From Streptococcus australis (lineage in GTDB: Bacteria; Bacillota; Bacilli; Lactobacillales; Streptococcaceae): 64,000 bases of DNA. Location: positions 62,001 to 126,000 of the forward strand of contig NZ_JADNGY010000002.1 in assembly GCF_015553625.1 (NCBI RefSeq). The letters are read 5' to 3'. The notes beneath the pieces were generated by a model. The model made no database searches and was not told the DNA's origin. It saw only the letters and a program-made list of their open reading frames with translations. Made by a program: the position numbers and the translations under genes. This document shows positions 1 through 9,305 of the stretch, in pieces. The first letter of the stretch is position 1. Each line of letters opens with the position of its first letter.

Positions 1-1358
1 GTATAAAGGGGGGATGACTCTTCAAAGAAAGCTACTTGAGATACCTCTAAATCTGGATCATAGGCAACTGAAATGGCCTTATATTGATTCCCCATCATTT
101 GGACATAGTGTCCAATCTTAGCAAATAACTCCGCTCCCACTTTCTTAGAGATTTGGCTAGGATCTAGTTGACTTTCATCTATTGGTAAACCGTATTGATG
201 AGCAATTTGATGATACAGTTCCTTTTCACTATACCAGAAGGCAACAGCCTCCCTAGGCCGATAGCCCCAAGCAATCAATTCATTCTCTTGCCAGTTGGAC
301 AGGGCTTGTCCATGGTTTTGATGATAGTGCGTTTGAAGTTGACTAACCGGTAATTGATAAGGAGCGACCAAGAGCTCACCTAAACCTGCCTGGCGACGGT
401 ACTGATTAATGGTATCTACAATTTCTAACGCTTTTAGGACGTTATCTAATCTAGTGGCCTTTCCACCTGTCAGCTGGTCCTCTACACGCCCACGATGATA
501 AAGCGACATAGCTTCAACAGCACCTTGGTCACCAGCCTTGGCCCACTCCTCTAACAAAGTCTCATAGCTTGTCTGTTGAAGATTGATTGGACTAGCCATG
601 GCCGCTTCACGGACTTTTTCTAACTCTACTAATTTTTGGGAGATTTGATAAGTTAATTTTTCAACTTTTTTCTGTACTCCCGCAATTTCGCTGGAAACTT
701 GCTTTAAGACATAGGGCGCTTTGGATTGAGTTTCTGTCAGATTTAGCACTAAGGTTTGAGCTATTTTTAATTCGTTTTGCGCCTGCTCCTCTTTTAGCTG
801 TGCCTGTGCTAATACTGCCTCATCATTCTGGATGGGTTGTTTGGCTTTTCTTAATTCATTTCCTGCGATATCAACAAGTAACTGCTGGGCAGCAATTTTA
901 TTCTCTTGACTCTTTATGGCAGAACGAACTTGACTATCAGCCTCACTTGCTTGGCGTACCTTTTCTTGTTCTAGAGTAACAACTGCCTCAGCAACCGCAA
1001 TTTCATTTTCAGTTTTGCCAAGGGATGTTTGATTGGATTCTTCAATCATCGTTTCAGTTGTCTCTAGGTTTGCTTCAGCAGCTTCCAGACCTGATTTGGC
1101 GACATTGTATTCAGATTGAGCCTGGTTCAGCCGTAACCGTTGGTCTTCGACTCTTTTTTCAGCTTTTTGCAATTGGTCATGTAAGATATTTTTATCCATA
1201 AAACTTGAATCCATTTCAGTCACATCCGTCGATTGCTGATCGGCAGGATCGTTCTGGACAATCTCTTCAGCCTGTGCCTTATGGCCGGACAAACCTGAAA
1301 AGAGGGTTGTCGCTGCGACACCCGTTGTAAAGACTGATTTTCCTATTTTTTTGCCCAT
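1..1358 (-). CDS. SEC10/PgrA-like surface protein, N-terminal part (runs off window)
   Basis: The gene enters from the left edge; about 452 N-terminal codons are visible, reading leftwards from an ATG at 1356-1358. A signal peptide is clear: MGKKIGKS, a hydrophobic stretch, then an Ala-X-Ala site at KAQAEE. Residues about 55-280 are a long charged Glu/Lys/Gln-rich region with heptad-like spacing, so an extended coiled coil. A globular part follows with motifs typical of streptococcal and enterococcal surface-exclusion (SEC10/PgrA) proteins, such as paired His/Trp/Tyr-rich segments around AFWYSEKELYHQ and KIGHYVQMM. The C-terminus and any LPXTG anchor lie outside the window. The role in the family is adhesion or surface exclusion; here it is inferred from domain order only. 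Confidence 0.7.
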   Translation of the reverse strand, partial: MGKKIGKSVFTTGVAATTLFSGLSGHKAQAEEIVQNDPADQQSTDVTEMDSSFMDKNILHDQLQKAEKRVEDQRLRLNQAQSEYNVAKSGLEAAEANLETTETMIEESNQTSLGKTENEIAVAEAVVTLEQEKVRQASEADSQVRSAIKSQENKIAAQQLLVDIAGNELRKAKQPIQNDEAVLAQAQLKEEQAQNELKIAQTLVLNLTETQSKAPYVLKQVSSEIAGVQKKVEKLTYQISQKLVELEKVREAAMASPINLQQTSYETLLEEWAKAGDQGAVEAMSLYHRGRVEDQLTGGKATRLDNVLKALEIVDTINQYRRQAGLGELLVAPYQLPVSQLQTHYHQNHGQALSNWQENELIAWGYRPREAVAFWYSEKELYHQIAHQYGLPIDESQLDPSQISKKVGAELFAKIGHYVQMMGNQYKAISVAYDPDLEVSQVAFFEESSPLY

Positions 1359-1470
1359 TGCAAACACCACCAACACTTTTTCATATCTGTTATCTCTCCA
1401 TAAGGATACCACATTTTGTTACCAATAACTAGTAGGATGAGGAAGATTTTTTCTATTAATTTTAGGGCAA

Positions 1471-1493
1471 AAGAAAAACAGCAAATGCTGTTA
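1471..1493 (-). terminator. Intrinsic terminator after trmD
   Basis: Perfect 7-bp inverted repeat AACAGCA (1477-1483) / TGCTGTT (1486-1492), followed on the minus strand by a T-rich run. It overlaps the trmD stop codon and ends the rpsP-trmD transcription unit. Confidence 0.7.
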
Positions 1494-2207
1494 TTCTTCT
1501 TGTTTAATTTGCTCCAACATCTTCTCTTCTTCTGGAGTCAAGTCATAGTTTTCAAGCAGGTCTGGACGACGCTCTAGTGTCTTTTTCAAACTCTGATAGA
1601 GACGCCATTGACGGATATTTTCATGATGCCCACTCATGAGGACATCTGGAACTGTCATCCCTCGATATTCATAGGGCCGTGTGTATTGAGGGTATTCTAG
1701 AAGGCCGGACGAGAAACTATCATCCTGGTGGCTGGACTCTTTTCCGATCACTTCTGGAATCAAGCGTACGGTCGCATCAATCATGGTCATGGCAGCGAGC
1801 TCGCCACCGGTCAAGACATAGTCTCCAAGAGAAATCTCATCTGTCACCAGGGACTTGATCCGCTCATCGTAGCCTTCATAGTGGCCACAGATAAAGATCA
1901 ATTCTTCTTCTTGAGCTAACTCTTCTGCATAACGTTGATCAAAAGTCCGCCCAGCTGGATCTAGTAAAATCACGCGCGGATTCTTTTTCTCAATGGCATC
2001 AAAGGCATCGAAAATCGGCTGAGCTCGCAAGAGCATGCCTTGCCCGCCACCATAGGGTTCATCATCCACATGCCGCGCCTTCTCTGCATTTTCACGAAAA
2101 TTATGGTAGTTGATCTCAAGGAGTCCCTTTTCACGCGCCTTTCCGACGATGGAGTGCTCCAGGGGTGAAAACATCTCTGGAAAGAGGGTTAAAATATCAA
2201 TCTTCAT
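1491..2207 (-). CDS. trmD: tRNA (guanine-N1)-methyltransferase TrmD
   Basis: 238 aa, normal full length. TrmD methylates N1 of G37 in tRNAs using S-adenosylmethionine and prevents +1 frameshifting. The trefoil-knot SPOUT core is visible: [22 protein letters not shown] and the linker [10 protein letters not shown] that precedes the C-terminal tRNA-binding domain. The start overlaps the end of rimM by 11 bases, so translation is probably coupled. This is the usual streptococcal rpsP-khpA-rimM-trmD order. No key residue looks missing. Confidence 0.97.
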   Translation of the reverse strand: MKIDILTLFPEMFSPLEHSIVGKAREKGLLEINYHNFRENAEKARHVDDEPYGGGQGMLLRAQPIFDAFDAIEKKNPRVILLDPAGRTFDQRYAEELAQEEELIFICGHYEGYDERIKSLVTDEISLGDYVLTGGELAAMTMIDATVRLIPEVIGKESSHQDDSFSSGLLEYPQYTRPYEYRGMTVPDVLMSGHHENIRQWRLYQSLKKTLERRPDLLENYDLTPEEEKMLEQIKQEE

Positions 2208-2715
2208 CGTCTAACCCTTCCAAGATATCTACATCCACTCGGTTTCCTGGGATATCAATATTGAGGACAACTGGCGGGATATAAGGCAAGAGAAGGTCTC
2301 GTTTACCTTTGCGCTTCACCACCCAGACATCATTGGCACCCGGTTGAAGGATCTCCTTGATTTGACCGATGAGTTGGTCATTTTCATAAACATCAAGGCC
2401 GATGATCTCGTGGTAATAAAACTCGCCCTCGTCCAAATCGGTCAAGTCCTCTTCGGCAACCTTGAGGCTAAAACCCTTGAACTTTTCGATGGCATTGATA
2501 TGGTACATATCCTTAAACTTGATGATATCGAAGTTTTTGTGCTTGCGGTGACTGGCAATAGTCACCGTTTGGACAAACTGATCCTTCTCATCAAAGAGAG
2601 CTAACTCTGCTCCTTTTTTAAAGCGCTCTTCCGCAAAGTCTGTCACAGACAAGACCCGCATCTCACCCTGCAAACCCTGCGTATTGACGATTTTCCCAAC
2701 ATTAAAATAATTCAT
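2197..2715 (-). CDS. rimM: 16S rRNA processing protein RimM
   Basis: 172 aa. RimM is a 30S maturation factor that binds ribosomal protein S19 and assists 16S rRNA 3'-domain assembly. Two domains are visible: an N-terminal RimM beta-barrel opening with [18 protein letters not shown], and a C-terminal PRC-barrel from about residue 98 ([32 protein letters not shown]). It precedes and overlaps trmD. A decayed MazG-like gene separates it from khpA. Confidence 0.96.
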   Translation of the reverse strand: MNYFNVGKIVNTQGLQGEMRVLSVTDFAEERFKKGAELALFDEKDQFVQTVTIASHRKHKNFDIIKFKDMYHINAIEKFKGFSLKVAEEDLTDLDEGEFYYHEIIGLDVYENDQLIGQIKEILQPGANDVWVVKRKGKRDLLLPYIPPVVLNIDIPGNRVDVDILEGLDDED

Positions 2716-2768
2716 GATTTCTCCACTGTAGTTTATTCACTCTATTTTATCACGTTCAAAGGTTTTTC

Positions 2769-3097
2769 TCAAATGGACTTTTCCGCTAGAAACTGCTCTA
2801 AATCCTTCTCGTGCTGGTATTTGACAGCTGCTGTTTGATCCTTTTCAAAGACGGTTTTAGTAAGGTCGATGTTATTGATAGATGGGATGGCTACTGTATA
2901 GTGTATGATATCAGCCAGTTCTTTGGCCTCTTCCTCATTTGAGTACTGAACACCCTCTTTTCAAACGTCCATTTAAGACCTCAGCCACTTCCCCAACCTC
3001 TTCGACGAGCTTAATTAATAGACCTTCTTCTGTTCGAGTGTCTTTTAAATAAGCTTGTAATTGGCCAATGATGACTTCTTTCGGATCTACTGCTTGT
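2769..3097 (-). pseudogene. MazG-like nucleotide pyrophosphohydrolase, frameshifted
   Basis: Two reading frames together encode one MazG-like protein. The upstream frame reads IGQLQAYLKDTRTEEGLLIK, then LVEEVGEVAEVLNGR (the helix supplying the metal-binding EExxE residues). It then runs through LKRGCSVLK to a TGA. The downstream frame continues QYSNEEEAKELADIIHY (the second metal-binding ExxD helix) and ends at 2769. The shift lies near 2945-2950. No convincing start codon or ribosome site is present upstream: the only ATG (3141) lies before the khpA terminator and overlaps khpA. So both the 5' end and the frame are broken. The family hydrolyses non-canonical NTPs. A sequencing indel could explain the frameshift but not the missing start. 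Confidence 0.8.
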
Positions 3098-3100
3098 AAC

Positions 3101-3123
3101 AAAAAAAACGGGATAGAGTCCCG
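3101..3123 (-). terminator. Intrinsic terminator after khpA
   Basis: Stem CGGGA/TCCCG (3109-3123) followed on the minus strand by eight T (3101-3108), five bases after the khpA stop. It should reduce read-through from rpsP-khpA into rimM-trmD. Confidence 0.75.
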
Positions 3124-3127
3124 CCTT

Positions 3128-3367
3128 TTATTTTTCGTCAATAACGATTCTTACTTTTTTATCTTCAGTTGGGACAGAGTAGACAATCGTTCTTATCGCA
3201 GAAATGGTGCGACCTTTCCGACCGATCACTCGACCAACATCGCTAGGATCAAGGTCAAGGTGGTACTCCAAGAATTCAGGAGTATCTTCGATCTTGATGG
3301 TTAAAGCATCCGGTTGTGAAATCAAAGGTTTCACAATTGCAATAATAAGATTTTCAATCGTATCCAT
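3128..3367 (-). CDS. khpA: KH-domain RNA-binding protein KhpA
   Basis: 79 aa, a single type II KH domain. The RNA-binding GxxG loop is GRKG within [16 protein letters not shown]. In streptococci KhpA pairs with KhpB (Jag/EloR) and controls cell elongation and small-RNA binding. It lies 19 bases downstream of rpsP and shares its promoter. Length and motif are normal. Confidence 0.95.
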   Translation of the reverse strand: MDTIENLIIAIVKPLISQPDALTIKIEDTPEFLEYHLDLDPSDVGRVIGRKGRTISAIRTIVYSVPTEDKKVRIVIDEK

Positions 3368-3386
3368 ACATCAACCTACTTTATGA

Positions 3387-3659
3387 TTATTTTGAGAATT
3401 TAGAATCGTGGAATTTCTTCAATACACCTTCTTTTGAAAGGATGTTACGAACTGTATCTGAAGGTTGAGCTCCATCAGCCAACCATGCAAGAACGCGATC
3501 TTCTTTCAAAGTTACTTGGTTTTCTTCAACAAGTGGATTGTAAGTTCCAACTGTTTCGATGAAACGACCATCACGTGGTGAACGTGAATCTGCTACGTTG
3601 ATACGGTAGTAAGGTTTTTTCTTAGAACCCATACGAGTCAAACGAATTTTAACTGCCAT
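3387..3659 (-). CDS. rpsP: 30S ribosomal protein S16
   Basis: 90 aa. The start [20 protein letters not shown] is the S16 hallmark, followed by the conserved [17 protein letters not shown] segment. It is the first gene of the operon, with its own strong promoter about 70 bases upstream and a short leader. It is part of the 30S 5'-domain. Confidence 0.98.
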   Translation of the reverse strand: MAVKIRLTRMGSKKKPYYRINVADSRSPRDGRFIETVGTYNPLVEENQVTLKEDRVLAWLADGAQPSDTVRNILSKEGVLKKFHDSKFSK

Positions 3660-3725
3660 TTTTATAATTCTCTTTTCTATATTTTAATTTTCGGTGAAAT
3701 AGACAAGCTATTTAGCACATGATCT

Positions 3726-3753
3726 ATTATAACACATTTTAAAGACCTGTCAA
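3726..3753 (-). promoter_or_regulatory. Sigma-A promoter of rpsP operon
   Basis: On the minus strand, consensus TTGACA (complement of 3748-3753) is followed after 16 bases by TATAAT (complement of 3726-3731). Both hexamers match the consensus perfectly, as expected for a ribosomal-protein gene. Confidence 0.9.
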
Positions 3754-3783
3754 GAAAAAAACTTGACACTATTAAAAATTTTT

Positions 3784-4533
3784 TTATTCGATCTCAAAGC
3801 TATAAGATTCAGCCTTTGGGGAATTAGATTCAATCACATAGTTTCCAGAAGGAAGTCCGCTTACATCCAAGCGCTTCCCTTCAAATTCTTTAGGGAGAGA
3901 TGTCACTGTGATGGTAAAGGAAAAGCCCTTTATTTGGCGGTAGTTAGCATAATCCAAGGTCAGAATCCCTCGAAGTTCTGTTTCTCCAGCTTTTTCAGCA
4001 GCTAGTAAGTCTGTTGCCAATTGATTTTCGAAATAGGGATTATCGATTGGGAACTGAAGACGAACCTCGCTTACCTCTAAGCCCTGTTTACGAAACTCTT
4101 CTTTTATTTCCTGAGTCAGTTTTTGAAAACCTTGAGATTCAGCGAAGGCTCTTTCGAAAAATGGTGCAACAAGCCAGCTTTTGGAATGGTAAGCTAGTTC
4201 TTCTGCCGTGTCATAGTTTTTCCCACTTTCTTCTTTGGATAGATGAGTAGCATAGGGAAAGTCAAACTGAACCGTTTTTCCCTCAACCCTTTCTTGATAG
4301 CTATAGGCATATTTAGTCGACATCCCATGGAGTTCAGCTGCTTTAAAACTTAGGTCTCCTTTAAATCCCGCTTCCTGATAAAAGCCAGAAATTTGCTCTT
4401 GGATTTCTTTTTCTTCTTGATTAGTAAAATAAAATAGAAAACAAATTAAGAGAGCGACCACTGTGGCGAATGCAAGAAGCAGATAGCGAAGCCATCTTTT
4501 GATGGTAACCCTTATTGATTTAAATTTATTCAT
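3784..4533 (-). CDS. Membrane-anchored protein of unknown function
   Basis: 249 aa. A short basic N-terminus precedes one hydrophobic segment (about residues 14-34, RYLLLAFATVVALLICFLFYF). The remaining ~210 residues are hydrophilic with no Cys lipobox, so this is a single-pass protein with an extracellular domain. The C-terminal ~70 residues look beta-rich (FSFTITVTSLPKEFEGKRLD). I do not recognise a characterised family. It is a stand-alone gene between rpsP and a HAD phosphatase gene. The adjacent rpsP promoter points away from it. Confidence 0.75.
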   Translation of the reverse strand: MNKFKSIRVTIKRWLRYLLLAFATVVALLICFLFYFTNQEEKEIQEQISGFYQEAGFKGDLSFKAAELHGMSTKYAYSYQERVEGKTVQFDFPYATHLSKEESGKNYDTAEELAYHSKSWLVAPFFERAFAESQGFQKLTQEIKEEFRKQGLEVSEVRLQFPIDNPYFENQLATDLLAAEKAGETELRGILTLDYANYRQIKGFSFTITVTSLPKEFEGKRLDVSGLPSGNYVIESNSPKAESYSFEIE

Positions 4534-4548
4534 TCCACCATGATACCA

Positions 4549-4574
4549 AAAAACTAGCTTAACAGCTAGTTTGA
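4549..4574 (-). terminator. Intrinsic terminator after HAD gene
   Basis: Perfect 8-bp stem AAACTAGC (4551-4558) / GCTAGTTT (4565-4572) with a six-base loop and a T run on the minus strand, just past the HAD gene stop. Confidence 0.7.
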
Positions 4575-4583
4575 AATAAGTTT

Positions 4584-5270
4584 TTACTTAAGGATATCCA
4601 GTAACGCTTGATAGTCAGCAACGACATATGTCGGTACTGCTGGACTGGTATTTTCTTTGTGATCCGGATTATACCAGACGGTATCAATCCCCGCAGCATT
4701 GCCCCCAGCGATATCCGCCGTCAAAGAATCCCCTATCATAAGAGCTTGCTCCTTGGTAAAACCAGGGATCAAGTTACCGATCTTTTCATAAAAGGCTACT
4801 TCCGGTTTTTGAGTTCCTAATTGTTCAGAAATAAAGATCTCCTTGAAATAAGGGGTAATGGCTGACTGCTTCAAGCGTCCTTGCTGAATAGCAGTAACAC
4901 CGTTGGTAGCCCCATAGAGTTGATAGCCCCTTTCTTCCAATTCCGCCAGCAAGTCTACTGCTCCAGGAAAGCTCTGTCCCTGTTGGCTAATATAATCTTG
5001 GTAGCGCAAAGCCATCTCTTCACCATCTACCTGTCTTCCAAAATGAGCAAAGGCAATCGCGAACCGGCTGTTAATCAAGTCTTTTTTGCTAATTTTCTTT
5101 TGTTCCAAATCCTTCCAGAGCCCTTGGTTCATAGGTTTGTAGTAATCCTTAAAGGCTTGAATATCTTGAACTCCCTGGTCCTTAAGAAATTGCGTTAAAG
5201 CCACTTCCTCCGCTGTATCAAAATCCAACAAGGTGTGGTCTAGGTCGAATAGTAAAAATGAATATGTCAT
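4584..5270 (-). CDS. HAD-family phosphatase, YjjG-type (probable 5'-nucleotidase)
   Basis: 228 aa from the ATG at 5268-5270, which overlaps the stop of the upstream gene (TAATG). HAD motif I is DLDHTLLD near the N-terminus, the conserved Lys lies in TQKPEVAFYEKI, and motif IV is GDSLTADIAGGNAAGID. The length and the helical cap between motifs I and II fit the YjjG/YfnB subgroup that dephosphorylates pyrimidine or modified nucleotides. A longer reading frame begins at 5393, but those extra residues lie inside the upstream gene and lack a ribosome site. Substrate is inferred from the family. Confidence 0.88.
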   Translation of the reverse strand: MTYSFLLFDLDHTLLDFDTAEEVALTQFLKDQGVQDIQAFKDYYKPMNQGLWKDLEQKKISKKDLINSRFAIAFAHFGRQVDGEEMALRYQDYISQQGQSFPGAVDLLAELEERGYQLYGATNGVTAIQQGRLKQSAITPYFKEIFISEQLGTQKPEVAFYEKIGNLIPGFTKEQALMIGDSLTADIAGGNAAGIDTVWYNPDHKENTSPAVPTYVVADYQALLDILK

Positions 5271-5764
5271 TACAAACGATCCTTTAATTTTTCTACAAAT
5301 AAATAGGCTGCTGGGCAAGTGAGGGTATTCTTGATAGTCAGATGGTTGATCTGGTAGATTTTCTTGCGGTCCGTATGAGGGAATTCTCGGCAAGCCTTGG
5401 GACGCACATCATAGATAGAACAGAGATTGTCGCCACCTAAGAAAGGGCAAGGCATGGATTTAAAAACCTTGTCTCCATCTTCATCGACTTCTAAAAACTC
5501 TGCTTCAAAGGCAGGCAACTTCATCTTGAAATACTTGGCAATGCGCGTGATATCTGCTTCCTTAAAATCGGGTCCTAGGATCTTACAGCAGTTGGCGCAG
5601 GCGGTACAATCAATTTCTTGAAAGACTTCATCGTGAATTTCATGCGCTATTTTATCTAAATTCTTAGGTGGCTTCTTTTTCAGATTCGCCAATACCTTGC
5701 GATGCTCCTTTTGCTTTTGAAGCGCTAACTGATGGTATTTTTCTAAGTCAATTTCTTGAGACAT
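5270..5764 (-). CDS. YkgJ-type cysteine-cluster protein
   Basis: 164 aa. A cysteine cluster C-T-A-C-A-N-C-C is followed by CPFLGGDNLCSIYDVRPKACREFPH, giving the set of about eight Cys that probably binds a metal or Fe-S cluster in the UPF0153/YkgJ family. The N-terminal 50 residues are Lys-rich and helical. It is translationally coupled to the HAD phosphatase downstream. Biochemical function is not known for the family. Confidence 0.88.
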   Translation of the reverse strand: MSQEIDLEKYHQLALQKQKEHRKVLANLKKKPPKNLDKIAHEIHDEVFQEIDCTACANCCKILGPDFKEADITRIAKYFKMKLPAFEAEFLEVDEDGDKVFKSMPCPFLGGDNLCSIYDVRPKACREFPHTDRKKIYQINHLTIKNTLTCPAAYLFVEKLKDRL

Positions 5765-5820
5765 AAACTACTTTCTAATTGCTAAATGGATAAAAGCATT
5801 ATACCATACTCGATAAAAAA

Positions 5821-5866
5821 GGGCAGGATAGAACAAATGGAGTTCACCATTTATTCTATCCTACCC
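5821..5866. terminator. Large imperfect hairpin, possible bidirectional terminator
   Basis: Arms 5821-5840 and 5847-5866 (GGG.AGGATAGAA.AAATGG and its complement) pair over 20 positions with two mismatches around a six-base loop. It lies between the lipoprotein gene end and the YkgJ gene start; the plus-strand 5' side is preceded by A-rich sequence. Confidence 0.55.
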
Positions 5867-5907
5867 CTCAAGTTAATCGATTAGGAAATTGCAATTCCCC
5901 ATATTAG

Positions 5908-5979
5908 CTACTTTTCAATCGCCTCATGACTTTTATCAGACGCTTTTGAGTTTGGACATATTGGCTTATTCTTCTTCAT
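5908..5979 (-). CDS. Possible 23-aa small protein
   Basis: A short frame MKKNKPICPNSKASDKSHEA... starts seven bases after the lipoprotein gene stop and ends in TAG. It could be translated by re-initiation. The composition is Lys/Ser-rich with one Cys. There is no strong ribosome site, so this is a weak call. Confidence 0.3.
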   Translation of the reverse strand: MKKNKPICPNSKASDKSHEAIEK

Positions 5980-5985
5980 AAAAAC

Positions 5986-6645
5986 TTAGGCTTTTGGACC
6001 TTTCTCATCCAAACTCCAAGTTTCCTCAATGTAAGGAATAAATTGAGCCAAGGTTTCTGGATCCCCTTCAAAAGACATCAAGTATACCTTATCATCCTTT
6101 TGGAAGACCCAAGTAATGAGGTACTGTCCAGATTTAAGGATAATATTGAGCTGCAAGGCTTCATTCCCTGAGACAGTGGTCTTCGCTCCCCACATTTTCT
6201 CTACTTCTTTGTTGTCATTCCAATAGTAAGCAATTCGGTTCGCAATCAACTCTGCGTTGAAGACTTCCCCTTCACCGACATTTGCTTTCTCTTTAGTATA
6301 CCCGTTCATGGTAACGATGTTGTAGGCACTTCCATCCGTAAATTGAATGCTATCTCCACCATCTATATCTGTAAATTTAATCCACTTGCTTGGGATATCG
6401 ATATAACCATAATCTGCAGAACCAACCCGCTTGGTTTCGACAGAACTCTTGGTATCATCCGATGATTTTGACTCTACCTTGCTAGAAGTCTTTTTACTAG
6501 AGGATTTTTTGCTCTTTTTTACCACCTCAGTGGAACTAGATTCAGATGACAATGGTTTTCTAGACTCTTTTTTAGGTGTGCTACAAGCTACAAGGGCAAT
6601 AGCTGATAAGACCGAGACAGTCGCTAGTAGGAACTTATTTTTCAT
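5986..6645 (-). CDS. Putative lipoprotein of unknown function
   Basis: 219 aa. The signal peptide ends in a lipobox (ALVAC, Cys about residue 21), so it should be lipid-anchored at the outer membrane face. Residues about 25-70 are a Ser/Lys/Thr-rich low-complexity linker. The C-terminal globular part (about 75-219) starts VGSADYGYIDIPSKWIKF. This resembles PsbP-like or DUF4367-type surface domains, but I cannot assign a family firmly. A good AGGAGAGGAAAG ribosome site precedes the ATG at 6645. Confidence 0.8.
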   Translation of the reverse strand: MKNKFLLATVSVLSAIALVACSTPKKESRKPLSSESSSTEVVKKSKKSSSKKTSSKVESKSSDDTKSSVETKRVGSADYGYIDIPSKWIKFTDIDGGDSIQFTDGSAYNIVTMNGYTKEKANVGEGEVFNAELIANRIAYYWNDNKEVEKMWGAKTTVSGNEALQLNIILKSGQYLITWVFQKDDKVYLMSFEGDPETLAQFIPYIEETWSLDEKGPKA

Positions 6646-6732
6646 CTTTCCTCTCCTTTGTGATGGGTTTTGATACCTCTAGTTTATCACGTTCAATGAA
6701 GATTTGAAAGCGCTATTTGTCTAGTCCGATAC

Positions 6733-6756
6733 AAAAACGCCCCTAGCGGGACGTTT
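6733..6756 (-). terminator. Intrinsic terminator after lepA
   Basis: GC-rich hairpin AAACG(T)CCC/GGGGCGTTT with a CTA-containing loop, followed on the minus strand by a T run, about 30 bases past the lepA stop. Confidence 0.75.
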
Positions 6757-6784
6757 GATTTGTTGGAATATTTCAGAGAGAAGC

Positions 6785-8608
6785 TCACTCCTCATCCATT
6801 GAAAGAACTGACAAGAAGGCTTCCTGTGGTACTTCTACAGATCCGATAGCTTTCATCCGTTTCTTACCGGCTTTTTGTTTTTCAAGAAGCTTCCGTTTCC
6901 GTGAGACGTCCCCACCATAACACTTGGCCAAGACGTTCTTACGAAGAGCCTTGATATCTGTACGTGCAACGATCTTATGACCGATGGCTGCTTGGATAGG
7001 CACTTCAAACTGTTGCCGAGGGATAATCTTCTTGAGCTTCTCAACGATCAATTTACCACGTTCATAGGCAAAGTCCTTGTGAACGATAAAGCTGAGAGCA
7101 TCGACGGTATCGCCATTAAGAAGGATATCCATTTTAACCAATTTAGAAGGACGGTATTCAGACAACTCATAGTCAAAGCTTGCATAGCCACGCGTAGAGG
7201 ATTTCAATTTATCAAAGAAATCAAAGACAATTTCAGCCAGTGGGATTTGATAGATCACATTAACCCGATTTTCATCGATGTAGTCCATAGTCACAAAATC
7301 CCCACGTTTGCGTTGGGCCAATTCCATGACAGCTCCGACAAACTCTTGTGGCACCATGATTTGCGCTTTGACATAAGGTTCTTCGATTGAAGCAATCTTG
7401 GTTGGATCTGGGAACTCAGACGGGTTGGACACATCTAGCACTTCTCCATCTGTCAAATTGACCTTATAGATTACAGACGGCGCTGTCATAATCAAGTCAA
7501 TATTGAACTCGCGCTCCAAGCGTTCCTGGATAACATCCATATGAAGGAGTCCCAAGAAACCACAACGGAAACCAAAACCAAGGGCTTGAGATGTTTCTGG
7601 CTCAAATTGAAGACTAGCGTCATTCAATTGCAACTTCTCCAAAGCTTCCCGAAGATCGTTATATTTGTTGGATTCGATTGGATAAAGACCTGCAAAGACC
7701 ATTGGATTCATTTGTTTGTATCCATGAAGAGGCTCACTAGCAGGATTGGACGCCAAAGTTACAGTATCCCCGACACGAGTGTCCGCAACAGTCTTGATAG
7801 AGGCTGCAATATAACCAACATCTCCTGTCGCAAGGAAATCACGACCAACCGCTTTAGGAGTAAAAATCCCTACTTCAGTCACATCAAAGGTCTTGCCATT
7901 GCTCATCAACTGGATGGTGTCGCCAGGCTTCACCATACCATTGACCACCCGAACTTGAAGGATAACTCCACGATAGGGGTCGTATACTGAGTCAAAGATC
8001 AAGGCTTGCAATGGAGCAGCAACATCCCCAGTAGGAGCTGGAACTTTCTCGACGATTTGTTCCAAAATCTCTTCAATCCCGATACCAGCCTTGGCAGAAG
8101 CTAGAACTGCCTCACTAGCATCCAGACCAATGACATCTTCTACTTCTGTGCGCACCCGTTCTGGATCGGCAGCTGGCAAATCGATTTTATTGATAACAGG
8201 CAGGATTTCCAAATCGTTATCCAAAGCCAGGTAAACATTGGCTAGGGTCTGGGCTTCAATCCCTTGAGCCGCATCCACTACGAGAATGGCCCCTTCACAG
8301 GCAGCAAGTGAACGCGAAACCTCATAAGTAAAGTCCACGTGTCCCGGAGTGTCAATCAAGTGGAAGATGTAGGTTTCTCCGTCTTTTGCCGTGTAATTCA
8401 ACTCGATGGCATTAAGCTTAATGGTAATCCCACGTTCCCGTTCCAAATCCATGCTGTCCAAGAGCTGGGCTTGCATTTCCCGACTAGAAACGGTCTCAGT
8501 TTTTTCTAAGATTCGGTCCGCCAAGGTTGACTTTCCGTGGTCAATATGGGCGATAATCGAGAAGTTCCGAATCTTCTCTTGTCGTTTCTTTAATTCTTCT
8601 AAATTCAT
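6785..8608 (-). CDS. lepA: Elongation factor 4 (LepA)
   Basis: 607 aa, full length. A ribosome-bound GTPase acting in translation elongation and initiation under stress. G motifs are visible: [13 protein letters not shown] (G1), the switch around [16 protein letters not shown] (G3) and NKIDLP (G4). Domain II, an EF-G-like domain III and the LepA-specific C-terminal domain ([20 protein letters not shown], contacting tRNA) follow. It is a single-gene unit with a terminator downstream. Confidence 0.98.
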   Translation of the reverse strand: MNLEELKKRQEKIRNFSIIAHIDHGKSTLADRILEKTETVSSREMQAQLLDSMDLERERGITIKLNAIELNYTAKDGETYIFHLIDTPGHVDFTYEVSRSLAACEGAILVVDAAQGIEAQTLANVYLALDNDLEILPVINKIDLPAADPERVRTEVEDVIGLDASEAVLASAKAGIGIEEILEQIVEKVPAPTGDVAAPLQALIFDSVYDPYRGVILQVRVVNGMVKPGDTIQLMSNGKTFDVTEVGIFTPKAVGRDFLATGDVGYIAASIKTVADTRVGDTVTLASNPASEPLHGYKQMNPMVFAGLYPIESNKYNDLREALEKLQLNDASLQFEPETSQALGFGFRCGFLGLLHMDVIQERLEREFNIDLIMTAPSVIYKVNLTDGEVLDVSNPSEFPDPTKIASIEEPYVKAQIMVPQEFVGAVMELAQRKRGDFVTMDYIDENRVNVIYQIPLAEIVFDFFDKLKSSTRGYASFDYELSEYRPSKLVKMDILLNGDTVDALSFIVHKDFAYERGKLIVEKLKKIIPRQQFEVPIQAAIGHKIVARTDIKALRKNVLAKCYGGDVSRKRKLLEKQKAGKKRMKAIGSVEVPQEAFLSVLSMDEE

Positions 8609-8645
8609 TTTTTCATCCTTATAAAACTATTCAGTATATTATAAC

Positions 8646-8671
8646 AAAAAAGATAGGCCTTTGCCTATCTT
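8646..8671 (-). terminator. Intrinsic terminator overlapping a GNAT stop codon
   Basis: Perfect 9-bp stem AAGATAGGC (8650-8658) / GCCTATCTT (8663-8671) with a four-base loop and an A run on its plus-strand left side, which becomes a T run in the minus transcript. Confidence 0.8.
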
Positions 8672-9107
8672 AATCCATTATTTTCAAAAATCGCTTCTGT
8701 GTTTTATTTCCTTCGTAGCCTATATGTTCATAAAAAACATGGGCTTCCTTACGATGAGAGGCAGAACTCAAACGAATAAAGGAATAGTTATGAGTTCGAG
8801 CAAGAGTTTCAACTCGCTCCATCAATTGCCGACCAATCCCACGTCCTTGAGCAGAAGGGAAAACAGCAAGTCCTAAAACATTTAAACCTGGATCGCTATA
8901 TATACTCTCATAGGCTTCTGCTTCGACATAGCCTAAAATATTTCCAGTTTGGTCCTCTTCATAAACAAAGCAAAAGTGATCCGAATCTGGCTGATTGAAT
9001 TTATCGATCTGAGCTGTTACTTTCTCAAGGGTCGAATCATACCCCAATACCTGGTGGCACAAATCACGAATTTGACCTGCATCTTTAATTTGAACGGTCC
9101 GAATCAT
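8670..9107 (-). CDS. GNAT-family N-acetyltransferase
   Basis: 145 aa. The acetyl-CoA binding motif A is FPSAQGRGIGRQLMERVE (Q/R-x-x-G-x-G/A pattern). Beta-strand LNVLGLAV precedes it and YEHIGYE follows, matching the C-terminal GNAT motif B. The substrate is unknown. It is monocistronic and diverges from the HdiR-like repressor gene. Confidence 0.88.
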   Translation of the reverse strand: MIRTVQIKDAGQIRDLCHQVLGYDSTLEKVTAQIDKFNQPDSDHFCFVYEEDQTGNILGYVEAEAYESIYSDPGLNVLGLAVFPSAQGRGIGRQLMERVETLARTHNYSFIRLSSASHRKEAHVFYEHIGYEGNKTQKRFLKIMD

Positions 9108-9202
9108 ACTTCTACCTCCATGAAGTCTTTTTCTTTATTTTAGACCTTATACCTAAAAATATCAAGTTTTACAATATATTAATAGAATATTTTGTATTTC
9201 TA

Positions 9203-9275
9203 TTTAATTCGAATAAAAATAATTAATGAAGAATAAAGGATTTCTATTTACTTTTTCGATTTAATTCGCTATAAT
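9203..9275 (+). promoter_or_regulatory. Promoter and candidate operators of the HdiR-like repressor
   Basis: TTTACT (9247-9252) and TATAAT (9270-9275) are separated by 17 bases. TTTAATTCG occurs twice, at 9203-9211 and 9260-9268; the second copy abuts the -10. The first lies in a near-palindrome TTTAATTCGAATAAA. Placement fits autoregulation; the binding itself is inferred. Confidence 0.6.
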
Positions 9276-9305
9276 GAGTTGTAATGTAAAAAGGAGGTGA
9301 AGCTC

